Notes under the pieces: generated by a model | The model's input: the letters and a program-made list of their open reading frames with translations, nothing else | What the model was told of the DNA's origin: nothing | Databases searched by the model: none | Source: Hyphomonas sp. | Lineage (GTDB): Bacteria; Pseudomonadota; Alphaproteobacteria; Caulobacterales; Hyphomonadaceae | Assembly: GCA_024743015.1 (NCBI GenBank) | Contig: JANSXJ010000227.1 | Span: 1 to 6,017 of the forward strand | Direction of reading: 5' to 3' | Length of the DNA stretch: 6,017 nucleotides | Shown: positions 1 to 5,410 of the stretch, piece after piece | How positions within the stretch are numbered: position 1 is the first letter of the stretch | Layout of the letters: each line of letters opens with the position of its first letter | Program-made: the position numbers and the translations under genes

Positions 1-57
1 AACCCCATTCACATCCAGACCGTGCGCGGTATCGGATATCGGCTTATGCCGGATTGA
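1..57 (+). CDS. OmpR-family response regulator, C-terminal end only (partial)
   Basis: Frame 1 reads 18 residues, NPIHIQTVRGIGYRLMPD, then TGA at 55-57. The segment IQTVRGIGYRLMPD matches the last beta-hairpin wing of OmpR/PhoB-type DNA-binding domains; E. coli OmpR ends with the similar IQTVWGLGYVFVPD. The receiver domain, phosphoacceptor Asp and most of the winged helix lie outside the window. The protein would be the cytoplasmic DNA-binding output of a two-component system. The EnvZ-like kinase at 2189-3487 is the obvious candidate partner (inference). The GST gene begins 28 bases after this stop on the same strand, so the two could share a transcript. The family call is firm despite the short fragment; identity as OmpR itself rather than a paralogue is not. 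Confidence 0.85.
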   Translation, partial: NPIHIQTVRGIGYRLMPD

Positions 58-85
58 CGTCCGGAGCCGGGAAAGGGCCATATCG

Positions 86-697
86 ATGTTGAAACTACAC
101 CACCTGCGCGTTGGGCGCTCGATCTTCACTGTTTGGATGCTGGAAGAGCTCGGCGCTGACTATGAATTGGACATCTATGACCGAAACGAGATGGGGCGCG
201 CGCCGCCGGAGCTGAAAAAGGCGCATCCGCTCGGCAAATCACCGGTGATTGATGATGATGGCTTCATCCTCGCCGAGTCTGGCGCGATCGCACTCTATCT
301 GCTCGACAAATTTGATCCGGATAATAGGTTTGGGCCGCCGTCGGACGCCAAGGGCCGCGCTGAATGGATGCAATGGCTGATGTATACCGAAGCCTCCGCG
401 TTCGCGCCGATGTTGATGAAGCTCCTGCTCAGCCGCACCGAAGAGAAACCCCCAGTTTTCGACATGTTCGCAACCGGCGAAGTCGCGTTGCAACTTGGCT
501 ATGTGGAAGCCCAGCTTGCCGATCGCAAATATATTATGGGCGATGCGTTCTCGGCGCCGGATATTGGAATGACCTATATCGCCGAAATGGCCGAACGGCT
601 CGGTGAGCTGACGCCATACCCGAAGCTGGCGGCCTATCTTGCCCGCAACAAAGCAAGGCCCGCCTTTCAGCGAGCCTTGGAGAAAACCGGCGGTTAA
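86..697 (+). CDS. Glutathione S-transferase family protein
   Basis: This is a 203-residue cytosolic GST of normal length. The N-terminal thioredoxin-fold domain (about 1-78) has HLRVGRSIFTVWMLEEL, where Ser12 is the likely glutathione-activating residue in this bacterial subgroup. It then has HPLGKSPVI with cis-Pro53 and the glutathione gamma-Glu-binding pair Glu64-Ser65 in LAESGAI. The all-helical C-terminal domain (about 87-203) contains the N-capping box SAPD at 156-159. The expected activity is glutathione conjugation or glutathione-dependent reduction of electrophiles or peroxides; the substrate cannot be read from sequence. The start is ATG 86 with a purine-rich GAAAGGG at 71-77. The gene lies just downstream of the response-regulator end. 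Its TAA (695-697) overlaps the stop of the convergent DUF465 gene. Confidence 0.93.
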   Translation: MLKLHHLRVGRSIFTVWMLEELGADYELDIYDRNEMGRAPPELKKAHPLGKSPVIDDDGFILAESGAIALYLLDKFDPDNRFGPPSDAKGRAEWMQWLMYTEASAFAPMLMKLLLSRTEEKPPVFDMFATGEVALQLGYVEAQLADRKYIMGDAFSAPDIGMTYIAEMAERLGELTPYPKLAAYLARNKARPAFQRALEKTGG

Positions 698-906
698 ACC
701 CTGATTTGCGTCATTTGATCTTTTAGATAGAGCTTCTCCCGCTTCAGGCGCTGGAGCTCCATCGCGCATGGATTAGGGCGCTTGTGTTCGGCCTCCACCC
801 GTTCTTCGAGCTGGTTGTGATGGCGCTCAAGCGCGCGCAATCTAGCTGCGTACCTTGGGCTCGGGACAGATCCACCTTCATTTTCCCAGCGCTCTACATC
901 TGGCAT
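694..906 (-). CDS. DUF465 / YdcH-like small helical protein
   Basis: This is a 70-residue charged protein. The DUF465 pattern runs over residues 22-65: RLRALERHHNQLEERVEAE, then a Pro-containing turn (RPNP, 43-46), then LKREKLYLKDQM (54-65). The family forms a short helical hairpin or coiled coil and has no established biochemical role. The conserved Asp that usually follows the turn appears to be replaced by Cys47. The N-terminal 20 residues are poorly ordered and not part of the family core. The start at 906 is fixed by a perfect AGGAGG Shine-Dalgarno (917-912) that overlaps the stop of the upstream small ORF, suggesting translational coupling. The stop at 694-696 shares a TTAA with the GST stop. 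Confidence 0.88.
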   Translation of the reverse strand: MPDVERWENEGGSVPSPRYAARLRALERHHNQLEERVEAEHKRPNPCAMELQRLKREKLYLKDQMTQIRV

Positions 907-911
907 CAGAA

Positions 912-917
912 CCTCCT
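912..917 (-). promoter_or_regulatory. Strong Shine-Dalgarno for the DUF465 gene
   Basis: The minus strand reads AGGAGG five bases before the ATG at 906-904, the canonical anti-16S complement. It overlaps the TAG stop (918-916) of the small upstream ORF. This fixes the DUF465 start and points to translation of the two genes as one unit. Confidence 0.8.
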
Positions 918-1101
918 AGCTTTTACCCCGGCGAATACGGCGGCGGCGCCAGCCGCGACGAGATTCAGGCTTTGGGGTCGGCTCTGCCGTGACAAAACCG
1001 TCGACATGGCCGATCGCATTTACGGGCAATCTGGACCGACCCGACATCGCGCCCGTGTGAGAGGCCGACAAGCTGGTATTGGTATCAGTGCTATACATCA
1101 T
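916..1101 (-). CDS. Small Arg-rich-tailed protein of unknown function
   Basis: I do not recognise this 61-residue ORF. It begins with two consecutive ATGs (1101 and 1098) after AAGGA at 1110-1106; spacing is 4 or 7 bases, so the second ATG may be the real start. The first 45 residues are Ser/Thr/Gly/Pro-rich and look disordered. Residues 48-58 contain eight arginines in RRGWRRRRIRR, followed by GKS, giving a strongly basic tail that could bind nucleic acid, membrane or an acidic partner (inference). No signal peptide or membrane segment is visible. It is the first gene of a probable two-gene unit with DUF465, whose ribosome-binding site overlaps its stop, and it is divergent from the LysR gene. 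The start signal and coupling argue that it is real; lack of recognised homology is the main doubt. Confidence 0.6.
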   Translation of the reverse strand: MMYSTDTNTSLSASHTGAMSGRSRLPVNAIGHVDGFVTAEPTPKPESRRGWRRRRIRRGKS

Positions 1102-1105
1102 TTCG

Positions 1106-1110
1106 TCCTT
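1106..1110 (-). promoter_or_regulatory. Shine-Dalgarno for the small Arg-rich ORF
   Basis: AAGGA on the minus strand lies 4 bases before the first ATG and 7 before the second. It is the main sequence support that this short ORF is translated. Confidence 0.55.
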
Positions 1111-1144
1111 TCATCTTGACTGCAGCAGAAATTGGTTCAGATAG

Positions 1145-1172
1145 GTGATAATTCCAATCTAAAGATACTCAA
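1145..1172 (-). promoter_or_regulatory. Tentative promoter for the small ORF-DUF465 unit
   Basis: On the minus strand TTGAGT (1172-1167) and TATCAC (1150-1145) are separated by 16 bases, each matching 4 of 6 positions of the sigma-70 consensus. Transcription would begin near 1138, giving a leader of about 37 bases. The OxyR-like operator at 1179-1193 would lie just upstream of the -35 element, a usual place for a LysR-type activator. The element matches are weak and alphaproteobacterial promoters often diverge from this consensus. No convincing plus-strand promoter for the LysR gene was found in 1102-1195; TTGACT at 1116-1121 lacks a well-placed -10. Confidence 0.25.
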
Positions 1173-1178
1173 TTACTG

Positions 1179-1193
1179 ATAGCTAAGAACTAT
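1179..1193. promoter_or_regulatory. OxyR-type operator half-site (ATAG-N7-CTAT)
   Basis: The sequence ATAGCTAAGAACTAT fits ATAGnTnnnAnCTAT, the 15-bp unit of the E. coli OxyR consensus, at all ten specified positions, and it also fits on the opposite strand. It ends two bases before the ATG (1196) of the OxyR-like LysR gene. Full OxyR sites have a second unit 22 bp away; the 22-bp-upstream phase (1157-1171) matches only about 4 of 10 positions. ATAGGTGATA at 1141-1150 matches the first half of a unit, but at 38 bp. Binding here would cover the LysR gene's start region and sit upstream of the divergent transcription unit, so autorepression plus divergent control is the natural reading (inference). 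Confidence 0.6.
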
Positions 1194-1195
1194 TG

Positions 1196-2110
1196 ATGCG
1201 CCCGACCCTTCGCCAACTTCAATACATTGTCGCCGTTGCCGATACGGGTCGATTTCACGAGGCTGCCAAACGTCTTCACGTGAGTCAGCCCAGCCTCTCT
1301 GCGCAAATCGCGGAAGTCGAAAAGCAACTCGACGTTCAGCTGATCGAGCGCGGGAGGAGCGGCGCACTGATGACGCCCCTCGGAGCCGAGTTCGTACGAC
1401 GGGCCAAGCTCATCCTGCGCGATGTCGAGGATTTGAAATCGTCCATGCAAGTCGGCGAAGGGGCGTTTGCCGGGCGCATACGACTGGGTGTCTTGCCATC
1501 GGTTGGGCCTTACCTGCTGCCGCCAGTTGTCACCGACTTGCACCGCACCTATCCCAATCTGCGACTGATTATTCAGGAACACTGGGCCAGCGATCTGGAT
1601 CGCCTGGTCAAGGAAGGCGCGCTCGATTGCGCGATCTCCACGCCGGAAACCCACAAGGATCTCACGCGTGAGCTGCTCTTCGAAGAGCCGCTCTGGATGT
1701 GCACAGCGCCCGACGACCCCCTCGCCGGAGACGGGGCTATAGAAGTCGATGCCTTGAAGGGCAGAGAATTGCTCAGCGTCGGCCAGAGCCTTCGCCTCAA
1801 TGGTACGATCGAAAAGCTGGCCGAGATTGCCGGGGCGCGCATGAGCGGCGTCTTTACGGGGACAAGCCTCGACGCCATTCGGCATATGTCAGCGACGGGC
1901 GCAGGGATCGCCATCCTTCCGGCGATCTATGCCATAGCTGAGGCGCGGCGCGACGCAGACCTTGTGCTGCGCCCGCTCGACCATTCACTGGCCCGGCGGG
2001 CGGTCTCCTTGGTCTGGCGACCGACCTCCCCGCTTGAACCGAGCTTTCGGAAAATCGCCGAGATCCTGCAGGAGGACGCACGGGCCATTCTGGGCGAATC
2101 CAGCACCTGA
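1196..2110 (+). CDS. OxyR-like LysR-family transcriptional regulator lacking the redox cysteines
   Basis: This is a 304-residue cytoplasmic LysR-type regulator. The winged HTH is at 1-60, with AAKRLHVSQPSLSAQIAEVE at 23-42. The effector domain starts near 91 and closely follows E. coli OxyR: GVLPSVGPYLLP (98-109), GALDCAI (141-147), TSLDAIRHMSATGAGIAILP (223-242) and SLVWRPTSPL. E. coli OxyR senses peroxide through Cys199 and Cys208 in GHCLRDQAMGFC; the aligned residues here are Ser198 (GQSLR, codon 1787-1789) and Lys207 (codon 1814-1816). Only Cys145 and Cys169 remain, and Cys145 matches OxyR's non-peroxidatic Cys143. It therefore should not form the OxyR disulfide. ATG 1196 is preferred over the TTG at 1193 because it matches the OxyR N-terminus. 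No strong Shine-Dalgarno is present; the OxyR-like box occupies that position. Confidence 0.9.
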   Translation: MRPTLRQLQYIVAVADTGRFHEAAKRLHVSQPSLSAQIAEVEKQLDVQLIERGRSGALMTPLGAEFVRRAKLILRDVEDLKSSMQVGEGAFAGRIRLGVLPSVGPYLLPPVVTDLHRTYPNLRLIIQEHWASDLDRLVKEGALDCAISTPETHKDLTRELLFEEPLWMCTAPDDPLAGDGAIEVDALKGRELLSVGQSLRLNGTIEKLAEIAGARMSGVFTGTSLDAIRHMSATGAGIAILPAIYAIAEARRDADLVLRPLDHSLARRAVSLVWRPTSPLEPSFRKIAEILQEDARAILGESST

Positions 2111-2132
2111 CCACAACTCTACCCAAGGCGCG

Positions 2133-2169
2133 TGGGTCCGCTTATAGATTCTGCTTGAATGCGGACCTG
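2133..2169 (+). other. Bulged stem-loop in the gap before the sensor kinase
   Basis: GGTCCGC (2135-2141) and GCGGACC (2161-2167) form a perfect 7-bp inverted repeat, extendable outward by two G-U wobbles. Inside it ATTC (2148-2151) pairs with GAAT (2157-2160) around a TGCTT loop, leaving TTATAG as a one-sided bulge. It lies 24 bases after the LysR stop and 21 before the kinase ATG. No T-run follows, so it is a poor intrinsic terminator. It could be a leader structure for the kinase mRNA, an attenuating hairpin or a dyad binding site. The rest of the 78-base gap shows no clear promoter. Confidence 0.4.
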
Positions 2170-2188
2170 GTAATGAGAACCTGTATCG

Positions 2189-3487
2189 ATGAGTAGTTTT
2201 CGCCTGCGCGATTATACACCCAAGAGCCTGTACGGCCGGCTTGCGACCTTGGTGGCGCTGCCTGTGATCGCGATTTTTGCGATCTTCTCGCTCTATTACT
2301 ACCAAGAGCACATTCGCGATGTGAACGAGAAGCTGTCACAATCGATTGCCCGCGAAGTCGGGTTGATCGTCGATATTTGCAGTGCCTCTGAAGGCATGCC
2401 AAGCGCTGAACAACAAATCGAACGGCAGCTAGGCCTCCGATTTGACTGCGCTTATGAAAATGAAATGACCTGGCCGGAAAACGCCCGCGCCCGATTTGGA
2501 TATGACGATGTTCTACGCGGTCAAATGCAGGCTGTGACCAATTATGAGTTCCAAGTGCGCGCGATCCAGGCGGGCCGCGTGCTCGATTTCAGACATCAGG
2601 CGGATGGCGAGACGATCCGCGTCGTGGTTGACCGAAAACGCGCGCTGGCGGCGAATACACACTTCACCATCGTCTGGGTCTTGCTCGGCGCGTTATTCAT
2701 GCTCGCCCTCGCGTTTGCCTTCTTGCGCAATCAGGTTCGCTCCATCCTGCGCCTCACAGAGGCGGCCAAAGCATTCGGGCGCGGACGGGAAATGCCGGGC
2801 TTTCGTCCAAGTGGCGCGACGGAGATTCGCGATGCCGCACGCGCGGTCACGGATATGCGCGCCCGCCTCACCGCATTTACAGACCAGCGCACGGCCATGC
2901 TCGCAGGCGTAAGCCATGATCTCCGCACGCCGCTGACGCGGCTGAAACTTCAGCTCGCAATGATGGAACAGTCCGAGGAGATTACCGGCGCGCGTGCAGA
3001 TCTCGACGACATGTCGAAGATGCTGGACGAATACCTTGCCTTTGCGAGCGGCGAAGAAGGCGAGCGCGCTGAAAACCTGAGGCTCGACCATATTGCGCGT
3101 ACTGTGGCTGAGCGGATCGATGGGGCGCAGGTTCTGGACGCTCCTGAGATCAGTGTTACCGCACGTCCAATGGCCCTGACCCGGACACTGTCGAACCTGA
3201 TTTCAAACGGCGTCGGCTATGGCGATCGCTGTCAAGTGAAGCTGGTCAAAGGTCCGCGTATGGCCGAGATTCTGATCGATGATGATGGCCCCGGGATTGC
3301 CGAAGACAAGCGCGAAGACGCATTTCGCCCCTTCCATCGCCTCGATGACGGACGCTCTCAAAACGTTGCCGGCACCGGTTTGGGCCTGACGCTGGCGCGC
3401 GATTTTGCCCGCAGCCATGGCGGCGATATCCGGCTGGAGGACAGCCCATTGGGCGGTCTCAGGGTCCGATTGAGGCTACCGTATTAG
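2189..3487 (+). CDS. EnvZ-like membrane sensor histidine kinase
   Basis: This is a 432-residue two-component kinase with full architecture. TM1 is about 20-37, a periplasmic region about 38-157, TM2 about 159-179, HAMP about 180-232 and DHp with AGVSHDLRTPLTRL, where His243 is the phosphoacceptor. The ATP-binding domain follows, with N-box NLISN (Asn336, Asn340), DDGPGI (365-370), F-box FRPFHRLD (379-386) and GTGLGL (395-400). The H-box, the TM1 region (PKSLYGRLATLVALPVIAI) and overall size resemble alphaproteobacterial EnvZ-type kinases that act on OmpR-like regulators. The probable partner is the truncated regulator at 1-57. The N-box has Gly341 where Ala is usual. The periplasmic part holds Cys64 and Cys87, a possible disulfide. 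ATG 2189 has only a weak GAGAA upstream. The 3' end overlaps the TetR/COQ9-like gene antisense by 29 bases. Confidence 0.93.
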   Translation: MSSFRLRDYTPKSLYGRLATLVALPVIAIFAIFSLYYYQEHIRDVNEKLSQSIAREVGLIVDICSASEGMPSAEQQIERQLGLRFDCAYENEMTWPENARARFGYDDVLRGQMQAVTNYEFQVRAIQAGRVLDFRHQADGETIRVVVDRKRALAANTHFTIVWVLLGALFMLALAFAFLRNQVRSILRLTEAAKAFGRGREMPGFRPSGATEIRDAARAVTDMRARLTAFTDQRTAMLAGVSHDLRTPLTRLKLQLAMMEQSEEITGARADLDDMSKMLDEYLAFASGEEGERAENLRLDHIARTVAERIDGAQVLDAPEISVTARPMALTRTLSNLISNGVGYGDRCQVKLVKGPRMAEILIDDDGPGIAEDKREDAFRPFHRLDDGRSQNVAGTGLGLTLARDFARSHGGDIRLEDSPLGGLRVRLRLPY

Positions 3488-4085
3488 ACGTCGGGTCGGC
3501 CTGGGTCTTTTTTTTCCCGCGGCGCGCACTGATCCATTCGAGGCGCTCTTCAATCTTGATCAGTTCAGCATCCAATGCCGCCATAGTTCGGCTGAGATCA
3601 GGGCTCGTTTCCTGACGCCAGGCGCGTTCGGCCTGAGCGATCGCCCAGCCCAGTGCTGCAATCTGCACGCCCCGGGGCAGTTTACTCGCACCATCGAGTC
3701 CAGCACAGGCCAGCGCCCATTTCGCCGTCGCCGCTCGGGCCTTTAGGCGCAGCGCCAACCCTTCGAGAGACCGATCCCGCCAGCGCAGATAGGACATGGC
3801 GCCGTCGCGCAGATCTTCCATCGCTTCGAACCGCATCATAACGACGTCGAACAGGCGCGTGCGCGCGGTTTCATCGGCATCAAACGAGCCTTCGCTCATC
3901 GCGCCATCAAACAGGGGTTCGATCGCCAGTGTCAGGTCTTGCTTGTCTGCAACACCATGAAAATCCGCAAGTTCGAGACCCGCCTCGCTAGCAATGTCTG
4001 CAAGCGTCAAGCGATCCCATTTTTCCGTTTCCGCCAGCTTCAGCGCGGCCCGAGCGCCTTTCTGGATGATTTTGCCGGTCTTCAT
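3459..4085 (-). CDS. TetR-type / COQ9-like protein
   Basis: This 208-residue protein has an N-terminal helix-turn-helix like TetR and COQ9 proteins (about 8-47, ALKLAETEKWDRLTLADIAS followed by EAGLELADF). The body is helical, with FDVVMMRFEAMEDLRDGAM (79-97), WALACAG (123-129) and RTMAALDAEL (166-175), a layout seen in alphaproteobacterial proteins annotated either as TetR regulators or COQ9 family. COQ9 proteins bind lipid in ubiquinone synthesis, while TetR proteins bind DNA; this sequence does not decide between them. The C-terminus is basic (RRGKKK, 188-193), then a polar tail encoded antisense to the kinase's last codons. It is the last gene of the operon: its ATG overlaps the proC stop (ATGA), with Shine-Dalgarno GAGGGAG at 4097-4091 inside proC. 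An A8 run at 3515-3508 encodes the lysines. Confidence 0.78.
   Translation of the reverse strand: MKTGKIIQKGARAALKLAETEKWDRLTLADIASEAGLELADFHGVADKQDLTLAIEPLFDGAMSEGSFDADETARTRLFDVVMMRFEAMEDLRDGAMSYLRWRDRSLEGLALRLKARAATAKWALACAGLDGASKLPRGVQIAALGWAIAQAERAWRQETSPDLSRTMAALDAELIKIEERLEWISARRGKKKTQADPTSNTVASIGP
3508..3515. other. T8/A8 homopolymer: possible kinase terminator tract or slippery site
   Basis: Eight T on the plus strand lie 20 bases after the kinase stop. Upstream, AGAC (3486-3489) can pair with GTCT (3505-3508 region) only around a poor stem, so an intrinsic terminator is weakly supported. On the minus strand the same bases read in frame as AAA AAA AAG, which includes A-AAA-AAG in the phase used by the E. 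coli dnaX frameshift site. A -1 shift would give eight different codons, then TAA at 3486-3484, over the kinase stop. It may simply encode three lysines. Confidence 0.2.
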
Positions 4086-4885
4086 TCTGTCTCCCTCGAC
4101 AGTTCAGTGTCGCGGTCTATCGCAGCGCCGATGGCTTGCTTGAATATAGATGGCAATGCGGCGTCCGACATCAAGACTTCCAGCGCTGCCTGCGTCACAC
4201 CGTTCGGCGACGTCACATTGCGGCGCAGGGTTGCGGCGTCTTCCTCAGATGACTCCATAAGCGCGCCAGCGCCTTCCACTGTTTTTCGTGCGAGGCGCAT
4301 CGCCATATCCGGATCGAGCCCGTGGGCCGCTCCTGCAGCCGCCATCATTTCCGCGAGCAGAAAGCCATAGGCGGGGCCGCATCCGGACACCGCCGTTGCA
4401 GCAGGGAGCAAGTCTTCGCCAATTGGTCCCTCAACCGCGCCCAATGGCGTCAGCAATGATTCCAACACCTTTATAGTTTCGGCTGAGGTCTCGGGTTTGG
4501 TGCAGAGGATCGTCACGCCCTTGCCCACAAGGCCAGGCGTGTTTGGCATCGCACGAGCGACAAGCGACGTGCCTAGCTTGGCTTCCAATGTCGCCAGCGA
4601 TACGCCCGCCATGACGGACAGGACCCGGGTTTGCGGTCCCACGCGCTGAGCGATGGTCGGAGCAAGATCGCCAAATACTTGCGGTTTAACGGCCACGACC
4701 AACAGATCTGCAGGCACAGCTTCTGGGTTTACACGTACGCGCCCGCGCTCAGCCCAGTCGGAGACGGTCTCAGACGGATGCGGGTCGACAATATCAATCC
4801 CGCCCGAGAAACCGGCTTTCAACCATCCGCCGGTTAGAGCAGAGCCCATCCGGCCAGCACCGATCAGTGTTATGTTCTGTGTCAT
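4082..4885 (-). CDS. proC: Pyrroline-5-carboxylate reductase (EC 1.5.1.2)
   Basis: This is a 267-residue enzyme of the usual ProC length, catalysing the last step of proline synthesis: NAD(P)H-dependent reduction of pyrroline-5-carboxylate to proline in the cytoplasm. The Rossmann motif GAGRMG (9-14) is followed by VAVKPQ (64-69), RAMPNTP (111-117), SGCGPAY (167-173) and the family signature VTSPNGVTQAAL (224-235). The signature reads Asn-Gly where Gly-Gly is commonest, still compatible with the family, and Cys169 replaces the usual Ser in SGSGPAY. All cofactor and substrate motifs are present, so it should be active. ATG 4885 lies 7 bases after the membrane-protein stop with only a weak Shine-Dalgarno. 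Its TGA overlaps the next gene's ATG. Confidence 0.97.
   Translation of the reverse strand: MTQNITLIGAGRMGSALTGGWLKAGFSGGIDIVDPHPSETVSDWAERGRVRVNPEAVPADLLVVAVKPQVFGDLAPTIAQRVGPQTRVLSVMAGVSLATLEAKLGTSLVARAMPNTPGLVGKGVTILCTKPETSAETIKVLESLLTPLGAVEGPIGEDLLPAATAVSGCGPAYGFLLAEMMAAAGAAHGLDPDMAMRLARKTVEGAGALMESSEEDAATLRRNVTSPNGVTQAALEVLMSDAALPSIFKQAIGAAIDRDTELSRETE
4091..4097 (-). promoter_or_regulatory. Shine-Dalgarno for the TetR/COQ9-like gene, inside proC
   Basis: The minus strand reads GAGGGAG, ending five bases before the ATG at 4085. It is embedded in the last codons of proC and, with the ATGA stop-start overlap, supports translational coupling and the chosen start. Confidence 0.6.
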
Positions 4886-4892
4886 CGTCTCG

Positions 4893-5399
4893 CTACGTCC
4901 TGCGATAATCCTTCAGGTCTTTCGCCATTTGCGACGGCCTTAGCCCTTTTCCAGCCAGAAGTCGCTTGAAATCAGGGCCATGGTCAAAATGCTGCAGCTG
5001 GCGATGATAGTAGTTTACATATTCGAGCGCTGCGAGCACGGCGGCAAAGGTTGCAACACCCTGATCCCAGCCTGAGTTGAAAAAACTCTGGTGCATCCAG
5101 GCAACGACCACCGTGACAACGGCTAAGGCAGTCAAGAACAGCGCCGGTCCCTGACATAGGGAAATCGGGCGCATCGCCCCGGAGAACTCATAAGATCGAT
5201 CTTCAAGATGCTTGAGCTTGGCCCGCCAGTAATAGGCGCCAATGAGCAATAGGAACATCATCGGAATGAACGCGACAAGCGACACCCAACTCGGGCTCCA
5301 GCGCGCCAGCATGATCAATATTACCGGCAGGAGCAGCACGTTTCCGGCTTCCATTTTCCAATAGCCCGACAGGCGTCGTTTGAGTGCGGCCGCAGCCAT
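4893..5399 (-). CDS. Multi-pass inner-membrane protein of unknown function
   Basis: This 168-residue protein has three clear hydrophobic segments (about 18-33, 37-57 and 84-102) and a weaker fourth (about 113-130), so three or four membrane spans. The soluble C-terminus is charged and looks conserved in style: EYVNYYHRQLQHFDH (126-140), then KGLRPSQMAKDLKDYR (151-166). I do not recognise a named family with confidence. The stretch 59-77, rich in Arg, Lys and Glu, is probably a cytoplasmic loop. It sits 11 bases after the YbjN stop and 7 before proC, so it is very likely cotranscribed with both; a role linked to them is only inference. ATG 5399 has TAAGG a short distance upstream. Met16 is an alternative start with no better signal. 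Confidence 0.85.
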   Translation of the reverse strand: MAAAALKRRLSGYWKMEAGNVLLLPVILIMLARWSPSWVSLVAFIPMMFLLLIGAYYWRAKLKHLEDRSYEFSGAMRPISLCQGPALFLTALAVVTVVVAWMHQSFFNSGWDQGVATFAAVLAALEYVNYYHRQLQHFDHGPDFKRLLAGKGLRPSQMAKDLKDYRRT

Positions 5400-5410
5400 G
5401 GCGCGCGGCC

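Noticed and set aside
239..769. 176-codon minus-strand frame antisense to the GST gene
   Set aside because: It shadows the GST and runs out of frame through the DUF465 end; no domain or start signal is visible.
784..1119. 111-codon plus-strand frame across the DUF465 and small-ORF region
   Set aside because: It is antisense to two genes with good Shine-Dalgarno sites, and its protein resembles no family I know.
1190..1885. 231-codon minus-strand frame antisense to the LysR gene
   Set aside because: It lies wholly within a gene with clear OxyR-like homology and shows no recognisable domain; it is a high-GC shadow frame.
2693..3091. 132-codon minus-strand frame inside the kinase gene
   Set aside because: It is antisense to the conserved HAMP and His-box region; a shadow frame.
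3486..3515. Intrinsic terminator for the kinase ending in the T8 run
   Set aside because: Only 4-bp AGAC/GTCT and a GG/CC pair could form before the T-tract, too weak to call; kept only as a possibility in the homopolymer entry.
3939..4370. 143-codon plus-strand frame across the proC and TetR/COQ9-like junction
   Set aside because: Its Ser/Ala/Arg-rich composition is typical of an antisense frame, and both genes beneath it are supported.
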